Shown here: in pieces, positions 8,524 to 16,537 of the stretch
Layout: each line of letters starts with the position of its first letter
Position numbering within the stretch: position 1 is the stretch's first letter
Assembly: GCF_013372285.1 (NCBI RefSeq)
Contig: NZ_CP054301.1
Span: 2,783,001 to 2,847,000, forward strand
Origin: Marinomonas primoryensis
GTDB taxonomy: Bacteria > Pseudomonadota > Gammaproteobacteria > Pseudomonadales > Marinomonadaceae
DNA: 64,000 nt
Direction: 5' to 3'
Notes under the pieces: model-generated
The model's database searches: none
What the model was told of the DNA's origin: nothing
What the model saw: the letters and a program-made list of their open reading frames with translations, nothing else
Program-made: the position numbers and the translations under genes

Positions 8524-9153
8524 TTAATGGTTAGAAGGTAAGCTCAAACCACAACCTGTTAGAATAATACCGCTTACGGTGTCTCCGATGCGTTTCAAAT
8601 CGTCATCAGTCAGCGACTCAATACCGCTTAGCGCCAGCACTTGTGCTTCGAAGTCTGCGTAATGTTGTGTAGACGACCAAATCATGTAGATCACACTTGC
8701 AGGATCACACTGACGCATTTTTCCAGTGTCCATCCAACCTTGAAGTAATGCGATTCGCGACATAAACCAAGGTCTTAGCTCTTCTTTTAAATAGTCGCCA
8801 ATATGGAGCGCGCCACCAATAACTTCCATCGCAAAAAGGCGAGAAGTAGGGCCTTTATCAAAACTTTGTTTGAGTTTAACACGAATAAAACTGTCCAATA
8901 CATACGCTGGATCATCGTCTATCGTCGCCCGATCAAAAAGATCGTTCCAGCCCATTAAGGTCTGATCAAGCACCTGTTTATACAAATTGGCTTTAGATTG
9001 AAAATAATAAATGATGTTCGGTTTGGGCAAACCAGCACGCTCGGCAATGTGTTGTAGGCTGGCACCACTGTAACCTTTTAGCCCGAATTCAATCTCAGCG
9101 GCTTCCAGTATTTTAACAAAGACTTCTTCACGGTGATTTTGACGTTTACTCAT
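8524..9153 (-). CDS. TetR-family regulator with RutR/YcdC-like C-terminal domain
   Basis: 209 residues. The N-terminal TetR helix-turn-helix is clear (ILEAAEIEFGLKGYSGASLQ, then IAERAGLPKPNIIYYFQSK). The C-terminal half (FAMEVIGGALHI, WMDTGKMRQCDPA, MIWSSTQHYADF) resembles the YcdC/RutR ligand-binding domain, a group often controlling pyrimidine or nitrogen catabolism. It is convergent with the hybrid kinase (21 bases between stops), and no obvious target operon is adjacent. The ligand is unknown. Confidence 0.9.
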   Translation of the reverse strand: MSKRQNHREEVFVKILEAAEIEFGLKGYSGASLQHIAERAGLPKPNIIYYFQSKANLYKQVLDQTLMGWNDLFDRATIDDDPAYVLDSFIRVKLKQSFDKGPTSRLFAMEVIGGALHIGDYLKEELRPWFMSRIALLQGWMDTGKMRQCDPASVIYMIWSSTQHYADFEAQVLALSGIESLTDDDLKRIGDTVSGIILTGCGLSLPSNH

Positions 9154-9206
9154 GGGGGAGTTAAGTCCTTATTTGTATTTTCATAAGTATTGCCGAACTA
9201 ACAAAA

Positions 9207-9348
9207 CACAACCCCAACCTCCCCCTCTTCGTAAGGGAGGAGCTTAGTGCTTTCGCTCCCTCCCTATGCATTTTCAAAGGGGATGTAAATTAGCACTTTG
9301 TTCCCTCCCCTTATGTCTTCAAAGGGGAGGGTTAGGGTCGGGTTGTTC
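9207..9348. repeat. Palindromic interspersed repeat, CCCCTCC-rich
   Basis: A left end ACAACCCCAACCTCCCC is mirrored by a right end GGGGAGGGTTAGGGTCGGG about 100 bases away. Inside is a second hairpin, AGGGAGGAGC / GCTCCCTCCCT. The left half resembles the shorter repeats at 29208 and 31668 (CAACCCCATCTTCC, stem, ACTAA). Looks like a REP/BIME-type dispersed element occupying the gap between two genes. No coding capacity. Confidence 0.6.
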
Positions 9349-9395
9349 TTTTTCAGTAACCAACAACATTCACGGAAACTTTTATTTCTATCGTA

Positions 9396-9767
9396 TTAAG
9401 CCAACAACGCGGTTAACTCTTCCGCGGTCGACAACTTACCTTCGTCTTCAATATTAGGGAAAACAGCCACAGTAATATTATCCAGTGCAAGGCTGGGTAA
9501 CCATTCAGTTTTAAACATATCAAGCGAAACGGACACCGGCTCACAGTCGTCCCAATCTTCAATAGCCCATTGGCTAGCAAAATCAGCATCTGGCCAAACC
9601 ATAACACAATCACCGTCGTCGGTTTCTACCATCACGAAACCTTCTTCGTTACTTAAGCTCCATACCAATTGAGAGGCTTTGGCTTGCTCAACAAAATACA
9701 CTAAGCGTTCACTGTCAGGCGCAACCAACAATTGAACACGCTCATCCATCGATAACTCTTTCATCAT
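9396..9767 (-). CDS. DUF2750 family protein
   Basis: 123 residues from an ATG at 9767 (a second ATG follows at once), preceded by AAGAGAG. Acidic, Trp-rich alpha/beta protein with the DUF2750 pattern: WSLSNEEGFVMVETDDGD, VMVWPDADFASQWAIEDW, then a C-terminal half resembling an immunity-type DUF. Function unknown. It lies 33 bases downstream of the translation start side of rsuA's 3' end on the same strand and may share its transcript. Confidence 0.85.
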   Translation of the reverse strand: MMKELSMDERVQLLVAPDSERLVYFVEQAKASQLVWSLSNEEGFVMVETDDGDCVMVWPDADFASQWAIEDWDDCEPVSVSLDMFKTEWLPSLALDNITVAVFPNIEDEGKLSTAEELTALLA

Positions 9768-9823
9768 TTCACTCTCTTGTAATATCGCCAATCAATACGA
9801 TTTTTTGTCTTGTTGAAGCCTTA

Positions 9824-10513
9824 CTAAAAGTAAGCAACTTCTTCTGCCGTCAAGGCACGGAATTCACCCGCTTGCAAATCAACATCAAGTGAAAGAGAAC
9901 CAATCTGGTCACGATGAAGCTCTTCCACTTTATTACCTACGGCGGCCAGCATCCGTTTCACTTGATGATATTTACCTTCTTGAATCGTAAGATAAATATC
10001 ACAGTCGCTAATGCGTTCAGCAACAGCAGGTAACGTTGGTTGCGGCTCGCCATTCAGCATGACACCCGTTTCCAATTGCTTTAAATCTTCGTCACTGATT
10101 CGCTCGGCCAACATCATACGATAGCGTTTGTTACACGCATTACGAGGTGATGTAATTCGATGTAGCCATTGTCCATCTGTCGTCAGCAACAGTAAGCCAG
10201 TCGTGTCTTTGTCTAAACGGCCAACTATATTGAGCGCTTGACCCAAATGCGAAGGTAATAAATCCAACACCGTAGGATGCTCTGGATCTTGGTTAGCGCA
10301 AACGTAACCAGCAGGCTTATGCAGTAAGTAATACCCTTCTGATGGCCACGCCAAAAGCGTGTCATCTAGGCAAATTTTATCACCGTCTTGTACTGTGTAA
10401 TTGGCCTTTTTAACCACCTCACCGTTTACGGTAACACGGCCTTTTGACGCGGCAATTTTTGCCGCTTTACGTGCCAATTCAGTCACGTGGGATAAATAAA
10501 AATCAAGTCTCAA
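9824..10513 (-). CDS. rsuA: 16S rRNA pseudouridine(516) synthase RsuA
   Basis: 229 residues: an S4 RNA-binding domain at 1-60 (MRLDFYLSHVTELARKAAKI, GRVTVNGEVVKKANY) and a pseudouridine synthase domain with the RsuA/RluB/E/F catalytic motif GRLDKDTTGLLLLT, containing the nucleophilic Asp. The length and N-terminal S4 domain fit RsuA, which modifies U516 of 16S rRNA. The closely related RluE or RluF would be alternative names, but those either lack S4 or differ in size. Confidence 0.9.
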   Translation of the reverse strand: MRLDFYLSHVTELARKAAKIAASKGRVTVNGEVVKKANYTVQDGDKICLDDTLLAWPSEGYYLLHKPAGYVCANQDPEHPTVLDLLPSHLGQALNIVGRLDKDTTGLLLLTTDGQWLHRITSPRNACNKRYRMMLAERISDEDLKQLETGVMLNGEPQPTLPAVAERISDCDIYLTIQEGKYHQVKRMLAAVGNKVEELHRDQIGSLSLDVDLQAGEFRALTAEEVAYF

Positions 10514-10539
10514 GAGAATCGCCTATGGCTTTGTTTAGA

Positions 10540-11070
10540 TTAAGAAAATACTTCGTGGGTGGTTTCAATTTCTTTGAAGAAGAATGTCGCATTATGCAGC
10601 ATACCGTTCGCACTGCGAGAGTATCCGGGCACTTCGCCAAATGGAATATAGCCCATATTAACATACATGTCGTGAGCAATATCATCGCTTCTTACTTCAA
10701 GCATTAGCAGCTGCCTTTGCATCGACGCCGCCACACGTTCAACACCTTGCATCAACATACCGCCCAAACCATGTTCTCTTGCTTGAGTATGAACCATCAG
10801 CTTTTCAACATCGCAACGGTGCAATGCATTGGCTTTTGGTGACATAGCAATTTGGACGCTACCAACCACTTTATCGTCTTCACGAATTAATAACACTTGG
10901 CGGGCATTCTCTTGTAAATCATCATTCACCATTAGCCAATACGCTTTCGCTTCTGATTCGCTCATTGGTGGTAAAAAACCAATTGGCGCGCCTGAGTCAA
11001 CAGCGTCACACAATAGCTCGACAAGATCTTCTAAGTAGGGGTTAAGGTTGTCTACTTTAAGTAACTCCAC
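10540..11070 (-). CDS. GNAT-family N-acetyltransferase
   Basis: 176 residues. Acetyl-CoA binding region KLMVHTQAREHGLGGMLMQG near the middle, preceded by VGSVQIAMSP and followed by MLEVRSDDIAHDMYVNMGYIPFGEVPGYSR, typical of a GNAT domain acting on a small substrate. Located 26 bases upstream of rsuA on the same strand, so probably cotranscribed. Substrate not identifiable. Confidence 0.85.
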   Translation of the reverse strand: MELLKVDNLNPYLEDLVELLCDAVDSGAPIGFLPPMSESEAKAYWLMVNDDLQENARQVLLIREDDKVVGSVQIAMSPKANALHRCDVEKLMVHTQAREHGLGGMLMQGVERVAASMQRQLLMLEVRSDDIAHDMYVNMGYIPFGEVPGYSRSANGMLHNATFFFKEIETTHEVFS

Positions 11071-11158
11071 ACTCTTTACCTCTGTCTTTAAATTGCCGTA
11101 ATCATACCTGAGGGGCGCTCACTTAGGAATCGCCAGCATACGTTAAGCGGTTTATAGA

Positions 11159-11184
11159 CAAAAAAAACGGCTTAAGTAGCCGCT
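11159..11184 (-). terminator. Rho-independent terminator after yitT-family gene
   Basis: On the minus strand a CGGCT/AGCCG stem with a five-base loop is followed by a run of eight or more T. It lies about 30 bases past the stop codon at 11213. Confidence 0.8.
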
Positions 11185-11212
11185 TTCGTTACACTCAATA
11201 ATCTTAGCTCAA

Positions 11213-11833
11213 CTAAACATTACCCATATAACGACCTGGTTTATGATTAACAGCAATAATCATATTCAACGCAATGGCCCCCACAAATGAGATAATGATC
11301 AAGGTATAATCCACCACGAAAACGGATAAAAGCACAATCATGCAGTCAATGATCATTTGGAATTTCCCCATAGAAATGCCATATTTTTCGGAAAGGTAAC
11401 GCGCTAGGATATTCAGTCCGCCTAAACTGGCGTTATGACGAAACAGCATTAAAAAACCAACCCCCATCAAGAAGCCACCCGCCACACTGGCATAAATCGG
11501 ATTTACCTGATCAAAGGTGACTAACATAGGAGTCACATCAGAAAAAACAGAAAGGCAAAATACGGCAAGAAACGTTTTTATAGTAAATTCCCAACCAAAG
11601 TGAATAACCGCCAATAAATAGAAAGGAATATTAATCAAGAAAAATGCCTGACCAAAGGTCAGCGAGGTCGAGTACTGAATTAAAAAAGCTAAGCCGGCCG
11701 AACCTCCTGTTAATAACCCCGCATGGGTAAAAAGGTTGACACCTAACGCAATGATCAAGGTACCAAGAATGACAGCTTGGGCATCTTCAAGACGCGTGTG
11801 TTTTTTTACCTTTGGTATCTCTGCTGTCGACAT
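11213..11833 (-). CDS. YitT-family (DUF161) membrane protein
   Basis: 206 residues, with about five to six hydrophobic segments (for example VILGTLIIALGVNLF, GGFLMGVGFLMLF, MIVLLSVFVVDYTLIIISFV). The motifs LLTGGSAGLAFLIQY and NASLGGLNILARYL are characteristic of DUF161 repeats. Members are inner-membrane proteins of unknown transport function. It is shorter than the Bacillus YitT proteins because the cytosolic DUF2179 tail is absent. Single-gene unit with its own terminator. Confidence 0.87.
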   Translation of the reverse strand: MSTAEIPKVKKHTRLEDAQAVILGTLIIALGVNLFTHAGLLTGGSAGLAFLIQYSTSLTFGQAFFLINIPFYLLAVIHFGWEFTIKTFLAVFCLSVFSDVTPMLVTFDQVNPIYASVAGGFLMGVGFLMLFRHNASLGGLNILARYLSEKYGISMGKFQMIIDCMIVLLSVFVVDYTLIIISFVGAIALNMIIAVNHKPGRYMGNV

Positions 11834-11974
11834 GGATTTCTCTCTGGGCTTATAAAATGGCGGTGAAGGGATTCAAAGCAGAGATTTTATAGAAAAAAAA
11901 ACCTAAGACCAACACCCAAGCACAACACGGTTTTTTGCCATTCTAATAAACCGTCTCGTTTTTTGTACACCTCA

Positions 11975-12259
11975 TTAAGGAGCACAAATACGACCTATGA
12001 CCTTACCAACAACTCGCCGAGAAGATACCCAACCTATACGTTCTGATTGCAAACTCTTGTTACTTTCACCACCTAACCAAAGCTGTCCATCTGGCGCAAT
12101 ATGCAGAATTTTTTTAACAATGTATCCGTACAATGCATGATCGACAACAACAAGGTGACCCGTGTTGAGTTTTTTATACCATCGACTAGTAAACACAAAG
12201 TCTCCACTACATAAACTAGGAGACATGCTTTCCCCTTGGACTTTGATTAAGTGAAACAT
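11975..12259 (-). CDS. sodX: S26-family peptidase, Ni-superoxide dismutase maturation protease type (SodX-like)
   Basis: 94 residues, a minimal signal-peptidase-like domain. The catalytic serine lies in VQGESMSPSL (about residue 11) and the general-base lysine in YGYIVKKIL (about 49-50), followed by the GESNKS...GWVSSRRVVGKV core of the S24/S26 fold. There is no transmembrane anchor, as expected for a cytosolic processing enzyme. It sits 54 bases downstream of sodN, whose product needs removal of its leader to expose the Ni-binding histidine. The assignment rests on motif plus context. Confidence 0.88.
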   Translation of the reverse strand: MFHLIKVQGESMSPSLCSGDFVFTSRWYKKLNTGHLVVVDHALYGYIVKKILHIAPDGQLWLGGESNKSLQSERIGWVSSRRVVGKVIGRICAP

Positions 12260-12312
12260 ATCGACATCCTTCCACAGTGTCGCAATTAAAATACTGATTA
12301 AAAGCGCTTACT

Positions 12313-12816
12313 TCAGCCCTTTAAATCAGGGTAAACCATTTCCAACATCGGTGGATAAGGGCATGACGCACGGTAAGTCAGCACTTCTTTTGTTAACCAA
12401 AAAGCTTCCGCAAAGTCATTCACCAAATCAACCAGTTTCTCACCTTCCGCTCGGTCGATACCTTGTTTGCATTTTGATGCTTGCAACATAATACTGTGAG
12501 TTAAATTATGCGCATTCGATACCAACTCAAACTGCGGCGCTTTAAAATAATCCCCCCAAATAATACCAATAGCGTCTTTAACCTCCGTACTGGCAGATTC
12601 TTTTTCACCCACTAAACGAGAAACCTGTGCGTAATCCGCCACGCTCAAAGTCCCTTTGTCTTCAATTTCTTTAATTAAATCCATTAAACGCACACAAGTT
12701 AACGCTGCCAGTTGAGCCGTTGCTGGATCGTAAATTTTACAGGGTATATCGCAATGAGCTTGGGCGGTTTTAAAATGAATTACTTTATCTAGAATTTTGA
12801 TCACACTATGCATCAT
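12313..12816 (-). CDS. sodN: Nickel superoxide dismutase precursor
   Basis: 167 residues from the ATG at 12816, preceded by AAGGA at 8-base spacing. A 20-residue leader ends in AQA and is followed by HCDIPCKIYDPA, the Ni-hook, so the mature enzyme would begin His1-Cys2 with Cys6, matching the known ligands. The rest is the four-helix body. Ni-SOD dismutates superoxide in the cytosol as a hexamer. The gene overlaps the end of the small membrane-protein gene upstream by 11 bases and is followed by its maturation protease. A Fur-like box precedes the operon. Confidence 0.96.
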   Translation of the reverse strand: MMHSVIKILDKVIHFKTAQAHCDIPCKIYDPATAQLAALTCVRLMDLIKEIEDKGTLSVADYAQVSRLVGEKESASTEVKDAIGIIWGDYFKAPQFELVSNAHNLTHSIMLQASKCKQGIDRAEGEKLVDLVNDFAEAFWLTKEVLTYRASCPYPPMLEMVYPDLKG

Positions 12817-13027
12817 GGTTAATATCCTTCCGTTCAAATTTTTTACGTCGACGAATGCACTGTTTGTATATAATACCGCTGACAATCAAGCTGGCGATGG
12901 CAAACATGGTCAAAAAATGAACAGGCTCACTTGACCAATGAGAATGGTCGTGACCTGGATGTGCTTGAACCAGTTGACCAATAGCAAGCAAACTACTGAA
13001 TGCTAAAATAGTAAAAACCGACTTCAT
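12806..13027 (-). CDS. Small His-rich single-span membrane protein in the Ni-SOD operon
   Basis: 73 residues from the ATG at 13027 (AAGGA upstream). A signal peptide (MKSVFTILAFSSLLAIGQLVQA) is followed by HPGHDHSHWSSEPVH, then one transmembrane helix (FLTMFAIASLIVSGIIY) and a basic tail. The mature N-terminus would present four or five histidines in the periplasm, resembling the metal-binding start of HupE/UreJ and CbtB proteins. Its position between a TPR-like protein and sodN suggests nickel handling, which is inference. Family not firmly recognised. Confidence 0.75.
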   Translation of the reverse strand: MKSVFTILAFSSLLAIGQLVQAHPGHDHSHWSSEPVHFLTMFAIASLIVSGIIYKQCIRRRKKFERKDINHDA

Positions 13028-13067
13028 ACAATGTTCCTTATTAATGGCGTTAGATAAACAGGGATGA

Positions 13068-13511
13068 TTAATGGTGAACCATGGTTTCTGAACTAGAAAC
13101 AGCATTAGACAAGGCTTGCATCAAGACTTTGCTCTGAGTTGATACATGCTTACTATAACTTTGAGAAAACAACTCCCACTCAAAACGAATGTGTGTCGCC
13201 GTTCTCATAATAAGCCCCCTTTGCTCGCCGTCTAGATCAGGACGAACAATAATGGCCTGTAGAAAATTGACCGCATTTTCATATTGAGTATTCGCAGAAA
13301 CGAAATCGCCCAGCGCCGTATAAGATTCCGCAATATTTAAAAAGCTTACTGCGGCCGCAGCAACGGCCGACTCAGCATCTCGATAAAAGTCATCATCGAA
13401 TGACATTTCAGCTTGCGTTAATGCCTGTTGATTTAACTCAACGGCATCCGAAAACGCATGATTTGAATAGGCTCTATTGGCTTGTCTTGTTAAACGCTCC
13501 CAGTTCTGCAT
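13068..13511 (-). CDS. TPR-like helical protein, first gene of the Ni-SOD operon
   Basis: 147 residues, all helical. Two or three degenerate tetratricopeptide repeats are visible (RAYSNHAFSDAVELNQQAL, then SFLNIAESYTALGDFVSANT with YENAVNFL). The C-terminus ends SETMVHH. The ATG at 13511 follows GGAGGAAATA, a strong ribosome binding site. It is 40 bases upstream of the His-rich membrane protein and directly downstream of a Fur-like box, so it is probably the first gene of the sodN operon. Specific function unknown. Confidence 0.72.
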   Translation of the reverse strand: MQNWERLTRQANRAYSNHAFSDAVELNQQALTQAEMSFDDDFYRDAESAVAAAAVSFLNIAESYTALGDFVSANTQYENAVNFLQAIIVRPDLDGEQRGLIMRTATHIRFEWELFSQSYSKHVSTQSKVLMQALSNAVSSSETMVHH

Positions 13512-13550
13512 TATTTCCTCCGCGATCTTTTGTATTGGATTGATAAAACC

Positions 13551-13569
13551 TAATGAGAATCATTATCGT
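13551..13569. promoter_or_regulatory. Fur-like box upstream of the Ni-SOD operon
   Basis: TAATGAGAATCATTATCGT matches the core of the Fur consensus (AATGATAATCATTATC) with one difference. It lies about 40 bases before the ATG at 13511, where iron- or nickel-responsive (Fur/Nur family) repression would act. The match is seen; the regulator is inferred. Confidence 0.7.
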
Positions 13570-13621
13570 GTATGAATTGAAAAAAATCTATCTTTTGTGA
13601 GAATAAATCTCATTTGATTTT

Positions 13622-14683
13622 TTAAGGCTTGATGATTACATCTAGATAAACAAGACGATGGTCTGAAGTGTTGTTAAGAAGAGAGTGTTGATTGTCACGA
13701 GAGTCAGGCCAAAATACGGCCTGCCCCACCGTTTCAAGTAAGCGACTAGGCCTGACGTAATCTGCCTGCATATGCCACACAGCAGTATGATAAGCACTGT
13801 GCTTTACATTGGCATTTGGTGAATGTTCAACTCCACCAATACTGTTTGGAAAACCGATTGCTGACATGGTGGGATGCGCCAGTAAATTTTGGATCGCGGT
13901 CCGATCAGAATCACCTTCATAAGGAGAAGCATTCAAATCCCCTAGTAATACAAAATCACCGTTTTCAAACCCACCTCGGCGTCCCTGATCGTCGATCATA
14001 TAAGACGCTTTTGAAAGATAGTCTGACCAAAAATTGATCTCATCTTGATTACGACAAAAATTTCGGCGTTCGGCACCATCAAAGACAGGAGGCGTTGGAT
14101 GAGAGCACAAACAACGCAGCACTTGACCATTCACTTTTATCGCCACATCCCAATGAGATTTTGATGAGAAAGGCAACACGGCCAAATCTTCGTCATCAAA
14201 CCAAGCGTCTCCACAAGTGCACTTTGGTAAGTGTGCGTTTGGCATATCGCGCCATAAGAAATGTTGAAAAGTACGAGAAGCCAAGTGATCAATCGGGAAG
14301 CGTGATAACAACAGCATACCGTATTGACCTGGAAAATCACCAAAGCCTAACGCGTCAGCGCCTTTATCAGTCGCGTCCCCGTCTTTGTCAAAATCTCGAC
14401 CAGAAGGCATTCCAGTATTAACGGGCTGACAAAAGAAAAAGGGATAGTCCAACCCTGTGCGAGTTGAAGAAGACTGACTTAGCAAGGCCTGTAAAAGCGT
14501 AACGGTCTCGCCTGAGGCGTCAAAATCGACCTCATTTAGCAAGATAATGTCGGGGTGTACTTCTTGTAATAACGCGATGGTGGCGAGCACTTGTTTGTCC
14601 TTTCCGGACTTGAGTGCCGCCAAAAGTGCCCCCGAATGGGGTCGGCTCAGTGCGGTATTGTAGCTCGCAAAGCGAACTACCAT
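13622..14683 (-). CDS. Endonuclease/exonuclease/phosphatase (EEP) family protein
   Basis: 353 residues. EEP hallmarks are present: FASYNTALSRP at the start, VHPDIILLNEVDFD, a central FVLLGDLNASPYEGDSD (Asp/Asn metal site) and a C-terminal SDHRLVYLDV. There is no signal peptide, although many relatives are secreted phosphodiesterases. The ATG overlaps the last 7 bases of cobO, so it is translationally coupled to the cobalamin genes although it has no known role there. Substrate (nucleic acid, lipid or sugar phosphate) cannot be determined. Confidence 0.88.
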   Translation of the reverse strand: MVVRFASYNTALSRPHSGALLAALKSGKDKQVLATIALLQEVHPDIILLNEVDFDASGETVTLLQALLSQSSSTRTGLDYPFFFCQPVNTGMPSGRDFDKDGDATDKGADALGFGDFPGQYGMLLLSRFPIDHLASRTFQHFLWRDMPNAHLPKCTCGDAWFDDEDLAVLPFSSKSHWDVAIKVNGQVLRCLCSHPTPPVFDGAERRNFCRNQDEINFWSDYLSKASYMIDDQGRRGGFENGDFVLLGDLNASPYEGDSDRTAIQNLLAHPTMSAIGFPNSIGGVEHSPNANVKHSAYHTAVWHMQADYVRPSRLLETVGQAVFWPDSRDNQHSLLNNTSDHRLVYLDVIIKP

Positions 14684-15306
14684 TCAATACCCACTTGCGC
14701 TTTGACACCATTAGCAAAGGCATGACGTTCATTTGCTATTTTACTGTGCGTATCGACGCTGTCTAATAACGCCCTTGGCGCTGTGCGCCCCGTCATCATC
14801 ACATTTTGATGTGTTGGACGAGCAGCCAGCGCAGCAATCAAATCATCTTCATTAAGATAACCATATTTGTACATATAAGTGATTTCATCCAGCAAGACAA
14901 AATGCACGCTTGAATCTGACAATACATCCTTTGCCAACGCCCAAGCTTGCTCTGCGGCTTCTTTTTCCAACTCAGGGTTACGTGTTTCCCACGTAAAGCC
15001 ATGCCCCATAACATGAAAGTCGACCAACGGATGCGTACCAAAAAATAATTGTTCCCCAGTGGCTTTGCGACCTTTGATAAACTGAATGACCGCGCTTTTT
15101 TGACCATGACCCAAAGCGCGCGCCATAGTACCAAATGCACTAGAACTCTTACCTTTACCATTGCCAGTAAGCAAAATAGTCACGCCGCGCTCTTCTGTTG
15201 CAGCCGCGATACGCTGATCAACAACGGCTTTCTTTTTTAATAAGCGCGCTTCATTTTTGTCTAAAGTTTCTTGTTCAGACTGCTTAGTGTTCGATTGTTC
15301 CGTCAT
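14677..15306 (-). CDS. cobO: Cob(I)yrinic acid a,c-diamide adenosyltransferase
   Basis: 209 residues. The P-loop LLTGNGKGKSSSAFGTMARA near residue 45 and the motifs VIQFIKGRKATGE, FVLLDEITYMYKYGYL and MTGRTAPRALLD are those of CobO/BtuR, which transfers the adenosyl group of ATP to Co(I) corrinoids. The first 40 residues are a charged extension. It lies in a compact minus-strand run with cobT, cobS and cobC. Confidence 0.95.
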   Translation of the reverse strand: MTEQSNTKQSEQETLDKNEARLLKKKAVVDQRIAAATEERGVTILLTGNGKGKSSSAFGTMARALGHGQKSAVIQFIKGRKATGEQLFFGTHPLVDFHVMGHGFTWETRNPELEKEAAEQAWALAKDVLSDSSVHFVLLDEITYMYKYGYLNEDDLIAALAARPTHQNVMMTGRTAPRALLDSVDTHSKIANERHAFANGVKAQVGIEW

Positions 15307-15309
15307 AAT

Positions 15310-15924
15310 CTATCTCTTTTTGTAGAGTAACCAGCTTGGGTAATATAAGTCTTTATGTATCGCAAACACCCTTAGTATAAAGACTAAAGCCACAGCGTAA
15401 ATCGAGTTAAACTCATGTACCGGTATATTTTTTTCAAGTAGTACTAATAACAAAGCCCCTAAAAAAGCCGGCGTTGCATAAAACTCTCGACCTAATACCA
15501 AAGGCGGACGGTGGCTTAATACATCACGAATAATGCCTCCCGCCACACCGGTAATAATACCCATGGTGATGGCAATCATTGGCGAAAAACCTAGATTCAA
15601 GACCTTTTCCGTCGCTACCACAGTAAACAAGGCTAAACCAAACGAGTCGGCATAATGAAAAACGGCTTTTTTGTCATCAATAAATCGCACGGTAAAAAAG
15701 GCCAGTACTGAAGACAAAAAAGCCACCCACAGGTACGATGTATCTTTTACCCAATACACAGCCTCAACCGATAGCACAGTGTCTCGTATCGTACCGCCAC
15801 CCAGAGACGTCACCATCCCCAGAAACACCACGCTAAAAAGATCCATGTCTTTTTTACCAGACGAAATAACCCCGGTGATAGCAAACGCAGCTATCCCAAA
15901 CATACCCAAAAAATATAGTAACAT
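15310..15924 (-). CDS. Trimeric intracellular cation (TRIC) channel family protein, UPF0126
   Basis: 204 residues from the ATG at 15924; the longer open frame starting at 15972 would run into cobC. Seven hydrophobic helices with the two inverted-repeat signatures SLGGGTIRDTVL and GVAGGIIRDVL, typical of prokaryotic TRIC (YadS/YicG) potassium-permeable channels. It is embedded between cobC and cobO, an unusual position. Whether it serves cobalamin metabolism is unknown. Confidence 0.9.
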   Translation of the reverse strand: MLLYFLGMFGIAAFAITGVISSGKKDMDLFSVVFLGMVTSLGGGTIRDTVLSVEAVYWVKDTSYLWVAFLSSVLAFFTVRFIDDKKAVFHYADSFGLALFTVVATEKVLNLGFSPMIAITMGIITGVAGGIIRDVLSHRPPLVLGREFYATPAFLGALLLVLLEKNIPVHEFNSIYAVALVFILRVFAIHKDLYYPSWLLYKKR

Positions 15925-15946
15925 TTTTAATATTTTCTCAAAAAAA

Positions 15947-16537
15947 CTAAGCAGAAACCCAGTCACCAGCACCCAAACGCTTTAATACCACAAAATCGCC
16001 TTGGACTGAAAATTCAGTCAAACTACTGAACCCCACATCAATACGGTGACATTGAGCCAAAGGCCATTGGCAAAGCAAGCTGACGAACACTTTTATGACA
16101 CCTGAATGCGCCGTCACTACGACGTGCTCGGCAGAGGTCTCTCTGACCGACAACCACCATTGCCAAACACGATCCGCTACAACCTGTAACGATTCGCCAT
16201 TATACGGCGTGGCGTGAACAATATCGTCCGCCCAACAATCAATTTCAGACTTTGGAATGTCTTGCCAACACAAGCCTTCCCAATCCCCAAAATCCAATTC
16301 CTTTAACGCATCAACTGACACAGAACGACCCTCAGTAATAAAATCCGCCAGTCTCGCGGCGCGACTCAATGGGCTGTGATAACTAATACTAGAGGGCGTA
16401 TCAAACTTGATCGATAAGGCCTTTTTTAACGCATGAGCGCCAGCTTCCCAGCCTTCGGCAAGAGGCACATCCATGTCGCCATAGCACAAACCTTTTTTCA
16501 CATCCGGCCGTGGATGGCGTATCAGATACAGCTTCAC
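15947..16537 (-). CDS. cobC: Histidine phosphatase family protein, probable alpha-ribazole phosphatase
   Basis: 196 residues from a GTG at 16537 that overlaps the cobS stop as GTGA; an ATG 7 codons upstream (16558) is also possible. The phosphohistidine motif is YLIRHPRP, with PLSRAARLADFI, LKELDFGDWEGLCW and VVTAHSGVIKVFV following in order. RHxR is RHPR here, as in several CobC proteins. CobC removes the 5'-phosphate from alpha-ribazole phosphate or adenosylcobalamin phosphate. The neighbourhood (cobT, cobS) supports this over a generic phosphoglycerate-mutase-like role. Confidence 0.87.
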   Translation of the reverse strand: MKLYLIRHPRPDVKKGLCYGDMDVPLAEGWEAGAHALKKALSIKFDTPSSISYHSPLSRAARLADFITEGRSVSVDALKELDFGDWEGLCWQDIPKSEIDCWADDIVHATPYNGESLQVVADRVWQWWLSVRETSAEHVVVTAHSGVIKVFVSLLCQWPLAQCHRIDVGFSSLTEFSVQGDFVVLKRLGAGDWVSA

